Position numbers and translations under genes: made by a program. From NCBI GenBank assembly GCA_024123955.1, contig CP099652.1, forward strand, positions 5,022,001 through 5,086,000: DNA of 64,000 bases, written 5' to 3'. Under the pieces are notes generated by a model. It ran no database searches and had not been told where the DNA came from. It saw only the letters and a program-made list of their open reading frames with translations. This document shows positions 1 through 7,707 of this stretch, in pieces (position 1 is the stretch's first letter; each line of letters begins with the position of its first letter). The DNA is from Oxalobacteraceae bacterium OTU3CINTB1 (GTDB lineage: Bacteria > Pseudomonadota > Gammaproteobacteria > Burkholderiales > Burkholderiaceae_D).

Positions 1-68
1 CGCTACTAATCCGATTAAACCGCCGTTAAACCGCATTCAAAAACAACTACCAAATTAAGGGGAACACC

Positions 69-221
69 ATGGGCACCATCATTCTGATTATTCTGGTCCT
101 GGCACTGATCGGCGCGCTGCCGACCTGGCCGCACAGCCGCAACTGGGGCTACGCTCCGAGCGGTATCACCGGCTTGATCGTGCTGATCCTGCTGATCATG
201 CTGCTGACGGGCCGCTTGTAA
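69..221 (+). CDS. DUF3309 family small membrane protein
   Basis: This 50-residue protein is almost entirely hydrophobic. It has two predicted membrane segments (about residues 3-16 and 33-47) separated by a short loop with the motif LPTWPHSRNWGY. That loop and the length match the DUF3309 family, tiny inner-membrane proteins of unknown function common in Proteobacteria and often found with stress genes. The start is supported by AAGGGG about 6 nt upstream. A second gene follows 16 nt downstream on the same strand, so the two are probably co-transcribed. Its promoter would lie mostly outside the window. Family assignment is from recognition of the pattern; function is unknown. Confidence 0.85.
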   Translation: MGTIILIILVLALIGALPTWPHSRNWGYAPSGITGLIVLILLIMLLTGRL

Positions 222-237
222 GCACAAGGAGGACATC

Positions 238-573
238 ATGACGCGTTTCCATCACATTGCATGCGGCCTGGCGCTGGCTTGCGCGGCGCTGACTGCGCAA
301 GCGCAGGACAACACGCCGCCGCAGAACGTCCAGCTGCAACAGCAGGAAATCGCCAAGGGCGATCCGGCAAGATGGTACAAGGAAGACGCCACCAGCGCCG
401 AGCAGACCCGCACCTTGCGCAAGGAAATCGGCGCCGCGCTGGCCGAATCCACCAACGCCTGCAAGAAAGGCCCGGCCGGCGAACGCGATGCCTGCATCCG
501 CGAAGCGCGCGAAACCTACAAGCGCGACATGCGGAAGGTGCCGCAGGTTCTCGCAGAGAACAAACGGCAGTAA
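238..573 (+). CDS. hypothetical secreted protein
   Basis: A 111-residue protein with a clear Sec signal peptide (charged N-terminus, hydrophobic ALACAALTAQA core, likely cleavage after AQA near residue 22). The mature part is hydrophilic and charged, with no domain I recognise. It carries two cysteines (in NACKKGP and RDACIRE) spaced so that they could form a disulfide. A strong AGGAGG ribosome site precedes the ATG. It lies 16 nt after the DUF3309 gene, so they probably form one operon ending at the hairpin at 600-626. A periplasmic location is inferred; function is unknown. Confidence 0.75.
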   Translation: MTRFHHIACGLALACAALTAQAQDNTPPQNVQLQQQEIAKGDPARWYKEDATSAEQTRTLRKEIGAALAESTNACKKGPAGERDACIREARETYKRDMRKVPQVLAENKRQ

Positions 574-599
574 CCGTCGGGATGAAGTCGGTACAGAAA

Positions 600-626
600 G
601 CCGCCTGAGCGATCAGGCGGCTTTTT
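600..626 (+). terminator. rho-independent terminator
   Basis: A perfect 9-bp stem (GCCGCCTGA/TCAGGCGGC) with a 4-nt loop is followed by TTTTT. It sits 26 nt after the secreted protein gene. Its right arm overlaps the stop codon of the convergent patatin gene, so the last codons of that gene form part of the hairpin. Confidence 0.88.
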
Positions 627-1782
627 CACGTGCGCCGGCCGGCTTGGCGGCGGGCAGCGGCGGCAGTTCGTGCACGACCAGCGGCGTGTCTTCGGACACA
701 AAGGTCAGCCACCCTGCGGCCTCGACGGCACGCAGGCCGTCCTGGTAGCCCTGGTCCCAGCGCCACTCGGTCGAGCCCTTGGAAAAATTGATGTCCTTGG
801 CCGCCATATTCCAGTCCCGGCCCGCGTATTCGAGGCGCACCACGTGCAGGGTGGTGCCGCAGCCGAGCTCGGCCAGATCCTGCTCGCCCTGCTCCGTCTG
901 CGCATGCTCCGGCAACGCGGCGTACAGGCCGCGCAGCTTTTGCTGCAGCTTGTGGCGGGCGACATAATCGTCCAGATGGCGCTTGGAACGCGAAGCGAAG
1001 GTGACATCCTTCTGCCGCGTCTGCACCTCGTCCAGGGTGGTGGGTTCGCGGCCGTCGGCGCTCCACAGGTCGACCATGAAGCACAGGGTATCGACCGGCT
1101 GGGCGTCGTCCAGCACGGTCTCGAGCGGGGTGTTGGAGTACAGGCCGCCATCCCAATACAGCTCGCCATCGATGCGCACCGCCGGAAAGCCGGGCGGCAA
1201 GGCGCCGCTGGCGCGGATGTGGTCGGCGTTGATGTCGAGGTCGCGGTTGTCGAAGCTGCGCAGCGTGCCGCAGGTGACCTTGAGCGCGTTGACGGTCAGG
1301 CGCATGCCTTCGGGACCGTTGAGGTAATCGAAATCGATGAGGGAATTCAGTGTCTCGCCCAACTCGGCGGTATCGTAGAAGCTGGCTTCCTCGGGCGCGA
1401 CGGCCATGCCGGCGGCAAACGGGCTGAACAGTCGCGGCTTGAAAAAGCCCGGCACGCCGCGCAGCAAGGTATCCCAGGTTTGCAGAAAAATATTGGAGCG
1501 CCGCTGGGCATCGGCCACGCGGCGCATGTCGAAGGAGTCGCGGTGGGAAATGCCTTCCCAAAACTGGCGCAAGCGCGCCAGCCGGGTTTCGTGCGGGTTG
1601 CCGGCCAAAATGGCGGCGTTGATGGCACCGATCGAGGTGCCGACGATCCAGTCGGGCGCCAGGCCATGCTCGTGCAGTGCCTGGAACACGCCGGCCTGGT
1701 AGGCGCCCAACGCCCCGCCCCCTTGCAGCACCAGCACAATGCGCATGCCCGCAGGGTTGAGTTTGTTGGACGACGAACTCAA
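613..1782 (-). CDS. patatin-like phospholipase (DUF3734-type)
   Basis: A serine lipid acyl hydrolase of the patatin family. Visible are the oxyanion glycine loop GGGALG (residues 21-26), the nucleophile elbow GTSIG (Ser50) and the catalytic Asp in DGG (Asp211), giving the Ser-Asp dyad. The length of about 389 aa and the C-terminal region after residue 290 fit the DUF3734-containing bacterial patatins. No signal peptide is seen, so it is probably cytoplasmic or peripheral to the membrane. The longest frame begins at a TTG 4 nt after the upstream gene's stop. An internal ATG at 1746 (MRIVLVLQGG) is an equally plausible start. It is the last gene of a minus-strand run that includes YqjD/YqjE-like genes. 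The physiological lipid substrate is not evident. Confidence 0.9.
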   Translation of the reverse strand: MSSSSNKLNPAGMRIVLVLQGGGALGAYQAGVFQALHEHGLAPDWIVGTSIGAINAAILAGNPHETRLARLRQFWEGISHRDSFDMRRVADAQRRSNIFLQTWDTLLRGVPGFFKPRLFSPFAAGMAVAPEEASFYDTAELGETLNSLIDFDYLNGPEGMRLTVNALKVTCGTLRSFDNRDLDINADHIRASGALPPGFPAVRIDGELYWDGGLYSNTPLETVLDDAQPVDTLCFMVDLWSADGREPTTLDEVQTRQKDVTFASRSKRHLDDYVARHKLQQKLRGLYAALPEHAQTEQGEQDLAELGCGTTLHVVRLEYAGRDWNMAAKDINFSKGSTEWRWDQGYQDGLRAVEAAGWLTFVSEDTPLVVHELPPLPAAKPAGAREKAA

Positions 1783-1786
1783 GACA

Positions 1787-2146
1787 CTAGTCCGTGATGC
1801 GCTTGCGGCGCATCAGCCAGGCGGCGCCCAGCCCCAGCACCGCTACCACGCCAAGCGCCGGTTTGACCAGCTTCTTGCGGGCGATGAAGGACCCCACCGT
1901 CAGCGCGTACGGCATCAGCGCCTTGTAGTTAAAGCCGCTCATGCCACCCGGCTGCAGCAGGCCGCCGAGACGGGCTTGCGCCAGTCCGACGGCGTGGTCG
2001 ACCGCGCCATGAAACAGCGCATCCGGATGCAACGCGTTGGCCACCAGCGCCTTCGAGTGCACAACCTTGATGCGATACAACTCGCCTTCACGGATCAAAC
2101 GCTGTTTGTCAGCGTCGAATAACTTGCTTTCCGCGTCTTTTGTCAT
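1787..2146 (-). CDS. hypothetical protein in YqjD/YqjE operon
   Basis: A 119-residue protein with a hydrophilic N-terminal half and a C-terminal hydrophobic segment (about residues 95-112) followed by the basic tail RRKRI, like a tail-anchored inner-membrane protein. It sits 11 nt downstream of the holin-like gene with a GAGGAG ribosome site, in the position that yqjK occupies in enterobacterial yqjCDEK clusters. Sequence similarity to YqjK is not obvious, so only an analogous role is suggested. Confidence 0.7.
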   Translation of the reverse strand: MTKDAESKLFDADKQRLIREGELYRIKVVHSKALVANALHPDALFHGAVDHAVGLAQARLGGLLQPGGMSGFNYKALMPYALTVGSFIARKKLVKPALGVVAVLGLGAAWLMRRKRITD

Positions 2147-2157
2147 ATGCGCTCCTC

Positions 2158-2544
2158 TTACAACAGCATGTCGCGGTCGGATTTCAGTTCAGCCATGGTT
2201 GCGGGCATGCCCAGCTTGCCGCTGCGGATCAAACCGCGCGCGTACACCATGAGGCCGATAGCGAGCAGCAGGAAGACGCCGGTCATAATGGGCAGGATCG
2301 TCCAGCCCAGCGCATCCCACGCCAGATAAGCAATCGTGACAGTGGCGTAGGCGAGTGCGAAGCAACCCGCCACCACCGCCAGCGCGAAAGCCAGCACCAG
2401 ATGCATCAGGTGATTGCGCACCTGAGACAGTTCCAGCGCGGCCAGCTCCAGCCGCGTCAGCAGCAGGCCGATGCTGTTGCGGGCGATATTGCCCAGCGAC
2501 GCGATCAGGCCTGGCGGACGTGTCAACTCGTCAGCTTGCGCCAT
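2158..2544 (-). CDS. phage holin family / YqjE-like membrane protein
   Basis: A 128-residue protein with a short N-terminal amphipathic region and two strong membrane segments (roughly residues 50-75 and 82-105), matching the Actinobacterial-phage holin family PF07332 that includes E. coli YqjE. Despite the family name there is no phage context here. In enterobacteria YqjE is co-encoded with the ribosome-associated inner-membrane protein YqjD. It starts 3 nt after the DUF883 stop codon, which suggests translational coupling. Function is unknown; a role in the stationary-phase envelope is inferred from the neighbours. Confidence 0.82.
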   Translation of the reverse strand: MAQADELTRPPGLIASLGNIARNSIGLLLTRLELAALELSQVRNHLMHLVLAFALAVVAGCFALAYATVTIAYLAWDALGWTILPIMTGVFLLLAIGLMVYARGLIRSGKLGMPATMAELKSDRDMLL

Positions 2545-2547
2545 GGA

Positions 2548-2850
2548 TTACTTGCGGCCGATGATGACACCGATCAGCAGGCCCACGGCTGCCGCGCCGG
2601 CGATCGAACGCCATGGGTTTTCCTTGACGTAGACGTCGGCTTGCTTGGCAGCTTCCTTGCTGGCTGCCAGGGCGCTGATTTGCGCGTCGTGGGCTTTGGC
2701 CAGGGCGGTGTCCAGCGCGCGCATGCCGCGGCCGCGCAGTTCTTCAGCCTTCTCACCGGTCAGGGCGGTGGCGGCGGTAAACAATGCTTGCGCATCTTTG
2801 ACCAGAGTTTTCACGTCGTTATTCACGGTAGAGATATTTTGTTCCAGCAT
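2548..2850 (-). CDS. DUF883 family protein (YqjD/ElaB-like)
   Basis: A 100-residue protein made of a long predicted helix (residues 1-75) followed by the family signature VKENPWRSIAGAAAVGLLIGVIIG, a C-terminal membrane anchor ending in GRK. This is diagnostic of DUF883. E. coli YqjD and ElaB use this tail to sit in the inner membrane and bind stationary-phase ribosomes; the same role here is by homology. GGAGCT lies 7 nt before the ATG. First gene of a four-gene minus-strand run (DUF883, holin-like, hypothetical, patatin). Confidence 0.92.
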   Translation of the reverse strand: MLEQNISTVNNDVKTLVKDAQALFTAATALTGEKAEELRGRGMRALDTALAKAHDAQISALAASKEAAKQADVYVKENPWRSIAGAAAVGLLIGVIIGRK

Positions 2851-2913
2851 GATGGAGCTCCTATTATGGTTGTGAGGTGTGAAAACTTTACAGCAAAATC
2901 AAAATGTTAGTCG

Positions 2914-3450
2914 TTATTCAAGCAAATCGCGCATATCATCGGCGTGTTCTTCTTCCACGGCCATGATGCTGATCAAAAGATGACGCGTTGTCGGATCGGT
3001 ATCGCCGATCTGTTCGATCATCTGGCGGTACGATTCGATGGCCACGCGCTCGGCGATCAGGTTCGAGCGGATCATCGCTTGCACGTCTTCCGAAGCATCA
3101 TACTCGGCATGGCTACGGTCGAGCAATGTTGCCGGATTGAAATCAGGTTGGCCGTTCAGCTGAACGATACGCTCGGCCAGCGAGTCGGCATGCTCCTGCT
3201 CTTGCTGGGCGTGCTCGAGGAACTCGGCCTTGATCGGACCGTTCTGCAAACCGCTGACCGTGTAGTAGTGACGCTTGTAACGCAGCACGCAGACCAGTTC
3301 GGTCGCCAGCGCCTCGTTGAGCATCTTGATGACGGCGGTGCGGTCACCCTTGTAGCCGGCGGTTACCGGGCCGTCCTCGAGATTGCGGGCGGCGGCGCGG
3401 ATGGCTTCTCTATCGATGCCTGCCGGTTGGGTGGGGTTTGATTCAGCCAT
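2914..3450 (-). CDS. ferritin-like domain protein (bacterioferritin type)
   Basis: A 178-residue four-helix-bundle protein. Two diiron-type helix pairs are visible: Glu51, then EQEHAD (Glu84-His87), Glu134, then EEEHAD (Glu166-His169). This is the E...ExxH...E...ExxH arrangement of the ferritin/bacterioferritin superfamily. No signal peptide, so cytoplasmic. The likely role is iron oxidation and storage, or detoxification of peroxide; which of these cannot be told from sequence. It lacks the short length of classical Dps. AAGGAAAA precedes the ATG. A large hairpin separates it from the upstream OmpA gene, so it is probably transcribed on its own. Confidence 0.88.
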   Translation of the reverse strand: MAESNPTQPAGIDREAIRAAARNLEDGPVTAGYKGDRTAVIKMLNEALATELVCVLRYKRHYYTVSGLQNGPIKAEFLEHAQQEQEHADSLAERIVQLNGQPDFNPATLLDRSHAEYDASEDVQAMIRSNLIAERVAIESYRQMIEQIGDTDPTTRHLLISIMAVEEEHADDMRDLLE

Positions 3451-3490
3451 GATATTTTCCTTAAAATAAAGTACAGAAAGTCTTGCTAGC

Positions 3491-3542
3491 GGAGCCCTTC
3501 AGGCGTCACGCCAGAAATGTCCGGCGTGACGCCCGAGGCTCC
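3491..3542 (-). terminator. nested hairpin after ompA-like gene
   Basis: A perfect 11-bp inner stem (GGCGTCACGCC at 3502-3512 with its complement at 3523-3533) is flanked by a 6-bp outer stem (GGAGCC/GGCTCC). It lies 10 nt past the OmpA-family stop codon. No uridine tract follows on the minus strand, so it may be a transcript-stabilising or attenuating structure and not a classical terminator. Confidence 0.5.
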
Positions 3543-3552
3543 GGTTCCGCCA

Positions 3553-4461
3553 TTAACGGCGGTTGGCGATCGGCGCGCCGTTTTGCGACAGCACGATTTC
3601 AACGCGACGGTTCAGCTGGCGGCTGCCGGCATCGGAGTTGCTGGCGACCGGGAACGCTTCGCCGTAGCCACGGGTGGACACCTTGTCGGCTTTCACGCCC
3701 AGGCCGATCAGCGCGTTACGCACCGATTCGGCACGGCGCTGCGACAGTTGCATGTTGTGCGCCGACGAACCGGTGGAGTCGGTAAACCCTTCGATCAAAA
3801 CGGCGCTCTGTGGTTCCTGCAACAGCACATCGGCCATCTTTTGCGCGGTGCGCATGCCTTCGGCGCTGAGCTCGGCCTTGTCGACGTTGAACAGCACATC
3901 GCTCAGGGTGATCACCAGGCCGCGGTCGGTTTGCTTGGCTTGCAGGTCGGCCAGCTGCTGTTGCAGCGCGGCGCTCTTCGATTGCTCTTCGCGGGCGCTG
4001 GCGGTGGCCGCCTCGGCCTGGCGGCGGGCGGCGTCGGCGTCGGCCTTGGCTTGCTCGGCGCTCATCTTGGCCTTGTCGGCTTCCTGGGTGCGCTGCTGCA
4101 GGCGGATCTCGTCGCGCTGGCGGCCGGCGTTGGCAACATCGGACTCGGCTTGCTTGGATTTCGCCACTTCCTGGGCGACGGCAATCTTCTGCTTGGCCAG
4201 ATAAGCCAGCTTGTCGATCGCTTCGACGCTTTCCTTCTTGTCGGCGGCGGCGTTGGCGCGGTCCAGCGCGTCGGCGGCGGCCTTGAACTCGACCGGGGCG
4301 TTGGCCGCGACCGACGGATTGCTTTGCGCGGCCGAGAAATCGCCACGGGTCTGGTCGAGCAGGCTGGTGGTGGTCGGCGCGGAGCTGCAAGCTGCCAGCA
4401 TGATCGACATCGCCAGCACGGTAGGCATGACGCCCAGTTTTTTCAGGTTCAGTTGTTTCAT
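3553..4461 (-). CDS. OmpA-family lipoprotein with DUF4398 domain
   Basis: A 302-residue outer-membrane lipoprotein. Signal peptide with lipobox LAAC (Cys25), an N-terminal DUF4398-like helical region (about 35-110), a long Ala/Gln/Lys-rich coiled coil (110-175), then a C-terminal OmpA peptidoglycan-binding domain (about 180-295). The last carries the hallmarks GFTDSTGS, LSQRRAESV and RGYGE. It is expected to tether the outer membrane to the cell wall. A GAGGGA ribosome site is present. It begins 20 nt after the upstream DUF4398 lipoprotein gene, so both are probably one operon under the promoter near 4934. Confidence 0.93.
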   Translation of the reverse strand: MKQLNLKKLGVMPTVLAMSIMLAACSSAPTTTSLLDQTRGDFSAAQSNPSVAANAPVEFKAAADALDRANAAADKKESVEAIDKLAYLAKQKIAVAQEVAKSKQAESDVANAGRQRDEIRLQQRTQEADKAKMSAEQAKADADAARRQAEAATASAREEQSKSAALQQQLADLQAKQTDRGLVITLSDVLFNVDKAELSAEGMRTAQKMADVLLQEPQSAVLIEGFTDSTGSSAHNMQLSQRRAESVRNALIGLGVKADKVSTRGYGEAFPVASNSDAGSRQLNRRVEIVLSQNGAPIANRR

Positions 4462-4480
4462 GATGATTCCCTCGTCTCTA

Positions 4481-4870
4481 TTATTGGGTGGTGGTGCTAT
4501 TGCGGTTCAACTCTTCACGCAGCACGCGTATGCTTTGTTGCAGCTCGTCGGCAGCGGCGGTGGCCTTGGTCGAGTTAGCCTTGCTCTGCGCCAGCTGGGC
4601 GTCGGCCTGGGCCTGCGCCGCCAGATCCTGGGCGGCCTTGTAATCCTTGTTGGCCAGCGCCTGGTTGGCGCGCGCCATCTTTTCGCGTGCCGATTGCATT
4701 TCGGCCGGCGCCAGCTCGGCGGCGCCGGCGGAGGTGGCGTTGGCCACGGCGGCGCGCGAGACGGCGACGTCGGCGGTGGCCGGAGTTTTGTTGCTAGCGC
4801 AAGCGGTCAGGCCGAGCAGCACTGCGGCGCCGCAAATCATGGTCAATCTTTGGTGTAAGGTCGTCGTCAT
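4481..4870 (-). CDS. DUF4398 domain lipoprotein
   Basis: A 129-residue lipoprotein. Signal peptide with lipobox LTAC (Cys23), then an Ala/Gln/Lys-rich helical DUF4398 domain. A much longer frame runs upstream on this strand to 7195, but that part is antisense to the asmA-like gene. The real start is the ATG at 4870, preceded by AAGGAGAA and followed by a textbook signal peptide. First gene of an operon with the OmpA/DUF4398 protein; the two share the same helical domain and may work together at the outer membrane. A TGTRCG-N4-CGYACA-type palindrome lies 64 nt upstream. Confidence 0.9.
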   Translation of the reverse strand: MTTTLHQRLTMICGAAVLLGLTACASNKTPATADVAVSRAAVANATSAGAAELAPAEMQSAREKMARANQALANKDYKAAQDLAAQAQADAQLAQSKANSTKATAAADELQQSIRVLREELNRNSTTTQ

Positions 4871-4933
4871 TATTGTTCTCCTTGAAAGTTTGTGTGGACA
4901 GGTAACGTTATAGGCTGTTGCCTGCGGTGCTTC

Positions 4934-4949
4934 AGTACGCTGCCGCACA
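4934..4949. promoter_or_regulatory. putative Crp/Fnr-type operator
   Basis: AGTACG-CTGC-CGCACA, an imperfect copy of the palindrome TGTRCG-N4-CGYACA, lies between the divergent DUF4398 lipoprotein (start 4870) and asmA-like (start 5063) genes. Similar 16-mers occur at 7206, 12351, 13165 and 17531. Assignment to the regulator encoded at 11568-12317 is inferred. Confidence 0.55.
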
Positions 4950-5062
4950 TTGAACAAGGGGAGCCGCCCGGGCCGCCACACAGGGTGCGCCAGCGCACAA
5001 CCGGGCCGGCCTGCGTTGCTCAGGGTGTGTAAAATGCCATTACCAATAAGAAAGGCCAACCG

Positions 5063-7192
5063 ATGACCCCGCAGGACCAGAACCGCAGCGCCCCCGCCCC
5101 CGCCCCGGCCACTTCCGGCCCCCGCCGCCTCCCGAGCCGAACCCGGATTGCCATTGCCGTCGCCGGCGTGGTGGTGGCCGTTCCCGTGATCGCGGCCATC
5201 GTGCTGGCGACCTACGACTGGAACAAGGCGCGGCCCTGGCTCAACGACAAGATCAGCGAATCGATCGACCGCCCGTTCGAGATTCGCGGCGACCTGTCGC
5301 TGACCTGGCAACAGCAGGGACTGTCGGGCGCGGACCGCACCTGGCGCGACTACCTGCCACTGCCGCACCTGGTCGCGAAGGACGTCCACGTCGGCAATCC
5401 GGCCGGCATGCGGGCGCCGGCCGAAATGGCCAGCGTCGGCCAGTTCGCCTTCGGCGTCGAGCTGCTGCCGCTGCTGCAACACAAGATCGCCATTCCGGTG
5501 CTGCGCTTCGACAATCCCAGCGTGCTGCTGCAGCGCGACGCCGACGGCAAGAACAACTGGACCTTCAAGCAGGCCGACAAGCCGTCGCCGTGGAAGCTCG
5601 ACCTGCAGCGCGTGGTCTTCTCCAAAGGCGCGGTGCACTATATCGACGCCATGACGCATGTGGACGCCACCGCAGCGGTCGACACCATCAACGCCGATCG
5701 GACCTACGGCGTGTCGTGGAAGCTGAGCGGCAAGTGGAATAATCAAACCATCACCGGCAGCGGCAAGTCGGGCGCGGTGCTGTCGTTGCAGCAGCAGACG
5801 ATACCCTTCCCGCTGGCCGCCAGCCTGGACGTGGGCGGCACCCGCATCGCCGTCGAGGGCACCCTGACCAAGCCGACCGCGCTGACCGCGCTGGACATGC
5901 GCCTGAAGATTTCCGGCCCCAGCATGGCGCGCCTGTACGGCATCACCGGCGTGCTGCTGCCGGAGACGCCCGCTTTCGCCACCGAAGGGCATCTGACCGG
6001 CAACATCGGTGCCAACGCCAGCCACTGGATTTACGACAAATTTACCGGCCGTGTCGGCAACAGCGATATCCACGGCAAGCTCGACTACCGGTCCGGCCAG
6101 CCACGTCCGGTGTTGACGGGGGCCGTGGAATCGACGCTGCTGCAATTCTCCGACCTCGGGCCGCTGGTCGGCGCCGACTCCAACGCCAGCAAGCAGGCGC
6201 GCGGCGTCGAGGCCGTCCAGCCGGGCAACCGGGTGCTGCCGGTCGAGACCTTCAAGACCGAACGCTGGACCGCGCTCGACGCCGACGTCAGCTTCAAGGC
6301 CCAGCGCATCACGCGCGACGGCGGCCTGCCGATCCACAACCTCGACACCCTGATCCACATGAAGGATGGCGTGCTGTCGCTGACGCCGATGAACTTCGAC
6401 ATCGCCGGCGGCCGCTTCACCTCCAACATCATGCTCGACGGCAGCGGCAAGATCAATCCGAACGCCATCCGCGCCGAGCTCAAGGCCGGCGCGCGCAAGC
6501 TGCAGCTCAAGCAGCTGTTCCCCACCATCGACGGCATGCAGGCCACCGTCGGCCAGGTCAATGCGGACATATCGCTGTCGGCCACGGGCAACTCGGTGGC
6601 GGGCCTGCTGGGCTCGTCGAACGGCGAACTCAAAGGCGTAATCAACGAGGGCAGTGTCAGCAAGCTGCTGCTGGAGGAAATGGGACTCAACCTCGGCAAC
6701 GTCGTGCTGACCAAGCTGATCGGCGACAAGCAGGTCAAGCTCAACTGCATGGTGACCGACTTCAGCGTCACCAACGGCTTGATGCGCTCGCGCCTGTTCG
6801 TGGTCGACACGTCCGACGCCAAAATCGACGTCGCCGGCACCGTCAATCTCGAAAACGAAAAGCTGGACCTGACCTTGCGGCCGGACGCCAAGGGCGTGCG
6901 CGTGATTTCGCTGCGGGCGCCGATTTATGTGCGCGGCACCTTCAAGGACCCGGACGTCAGCATCGACAAGGGCGTGCTGGCGATGCGGGCCGGCGGTGCG
7001 CTGGCGCTGGCGGTGGTGGCGCCGATCGCGGCGATCCTGCCGCTGGTCAACGCCGGGCCGGGCGAGACGACCGGCTGCGAAGCCTTGCTGGCCCAGGGCG
7101 GCGGCAAGCCGGTGGCCCCGCCGCCGGGCCAGACCTTGCGGGAAAAGCCGGGCAAGAACGCGCAAAACGTCAAGCCGCAACCTAAAAGGTAA
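5063..7192 (+). CDS. AsmA family protein
   Basis: A 709-residue AsmA-family protein. One N-terminal transmembrane helix (about residues 30-52, IAIAVAGVVVAVPVIAAIVL) follows a Pro/Ala-rich cytoplasmic tail. The large periplasmic part starts with the conserved AsmA segment (FEIRGDLSLTW, residues 72-82). A C-terminal AsmA_2-like region around 550-640 includes GVINEGSVSKLLLEEMGLNLGN-type sequence. AsmA-like proteins are thought to form bridge-like channels for phospholipid transport between the membranes. Length is typical of the family. AAAGG lies 7 nt before the ATG. The end of the protein is a lysine-rich low-complexity tail. It diverges from the DUF4398/OmpA operon, so all may belong to an envelope-maintenance set. 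Confidence 0.92.
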   Translation: MTPQDQNRSAPAPAPATSGPRRLPSRTRIAIAVAGVVVAVPVIAAIVLATYDWNKARPWLNDKISESIDRPFEIRGDLSLTWQQQGLSGADRTWRDYLPLPHLVAKDVHVGNPAGMRAPAEMASVGQFAFGVELLPLLQHKIAIPVLRFDNPSVLLQRDADGKNNWTFKQADKPSPWKLDLQRVVFSKGAVHYIDAMTHVDATAAVDTINADRTYGVSWKLSGKWNNQTITGSGKSGAVLSLQQQTIPFPLAASLDVGGTRIAVEGTLTKPTALTALDMRLKISGPSMARLYGITGVLLPETPAFATEGHLTGNIGANASHWIYDKFTGRVGNSDIHGKLDYRSGQPRPVLTGAVESTLLQFSDLGPLVGADSNASKQARGVEAVQPGNRVLPVETFKTERWTALDADVSFKAQRITRDGGLPIHNLDTLIHMKDGVLSLTPMNFDIAGGRFTSNIMLDGSGKINPNAIRAELKAGARKLQLKQLFPTIDGMQATVGQVNADISLSATGNSVAGLLGSSNGELKGVINEGSVSKLLLEEMGLNLGNVVLTKLIGDKQVKLNCMVTDFSVTNGLMRSRLFVVDTSDAKIDVAGTVNLENEKLDLTLRPDAKGVRVISLRAPIYVRGTFKDPDVSIDKGVLAMRAGGALALAVVAPIAAILPLVNAGPGETTGCEALLAQGGGKPVAPPPGQTLREKPGKNAQNVKPQPKR

Positions 7193-7205
7193 CAAGGTGT
7201 TTCAA

Positions 7206-7221
7206 TGTGCGCTGTCGTACG
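7206..7221. promoter_or_regulatory. putative Crp/Fnr-type operator
   Basis: TGTGCG-CTGT-CGTACG matches TGTRCG-N4-CGYACA except for the last base. It lies 81 nt upstream of the glycine-zipper lipoprotein start at 7302 and directly after the asmA-like stop codon, as expected for an upstream regulatory site. Confidence 0.55.
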
Positions 7222-7301
7222 GAAATTGGTGACGCGGAGACGTACTCTGTAGTCATTGGAGCGGGCCAGACGCCGCGCCTTAACAGCGTAAGGAGAAAAT
7301 T

Positions 7302-7523
7302 ATGAACATCAAACGTATCGCATCGACTGCGGCAATTCTGGCCGCCACCCTGGGCCTGAGCGCTTGCGCCGGCATGTCTTCGCAAGATAAAAGCACGGCA
7401 GTGGGCGCCGGCGTCGGCGCGGTTGCCGGCTCGGTGCTGACCGGCGGCAGCGCGGTGGGCACGGTCGGCGGCGCGGCTGTCGGCGGCGTGATCGGTAACC
7501 AGGTCAACAAGCCACCGCGTTAA
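7302..7523 (+). CDS. glycine-zipper lipoprotein (OsmB-like)
   Basis: A 73-residue lipoprotein. Signal peptide with lipobox LSAC (Cys22) followed by a glycine-zipper segment (about 36-68) with repeated GxxxG spacings such as GAGVGAVAGSVLTGG and GGVIGNQ. The size and arrangement resemble the osmotically inducible lipoprotein OsmB. It probably forms a membrane-associated helical hairpin in the outer membrane. GGAG ribosome site (AAGGAGAAAATT) before the ATG. A strong terminator follows. The palindrome at 7206 suggests stress control. Confidence 0.88.
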   Translation: MNIKRIASTAAILAATLGLSACAGMSSQDKSTAVGAGVGAVAGSVLTGGSAVGTVGGAAVGGVIGNQVNKPPR

Positions 7524-7549
7524 TCGCCGACGTTTATACGCCGCAAATA

Positions 7550-7594
7550 AACCGCCCCGTTCAAGCCGAAGCCCGGCTTGAACGGGGCGGTTTT
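7550..7594 (+). terminator. rho-independent terminator
   Basis: An 18-bp perfect stem (7550-7567 with 7575-7592), 7-nt loop and TTTT tail, 26 nt downstream of the glycine-zipper lipoprotein gene. Confidence 0.92.
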
Positions 7595-7707
7595 GCATTC
7601 GCGCCGGCTTAATCCAATGAAGCAAAGGTTCTTACTAGATAGCTTTACAAGATGCCATAAGGAAATTATGTTAAGATAGTTGTTTTCTTTTAATTAAATT
7701 TTCAACA

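Noticed and set aside
3553..4578. 353-residue plus-strand frame over the OmpA gene
   Set aside because: Gly/Leu/Val-rich shadow of the OmpA coding sequence without ribosome site.
4870..7195. Very long minus-strand frame continuing upstream of the DUF4398 lipoprotein
   Set aside because: It is antisense to the asmA-like gene, low-complexity in His/Arg/Gln/Val, and a proper signal peptide with ribosome site starts at 4870.
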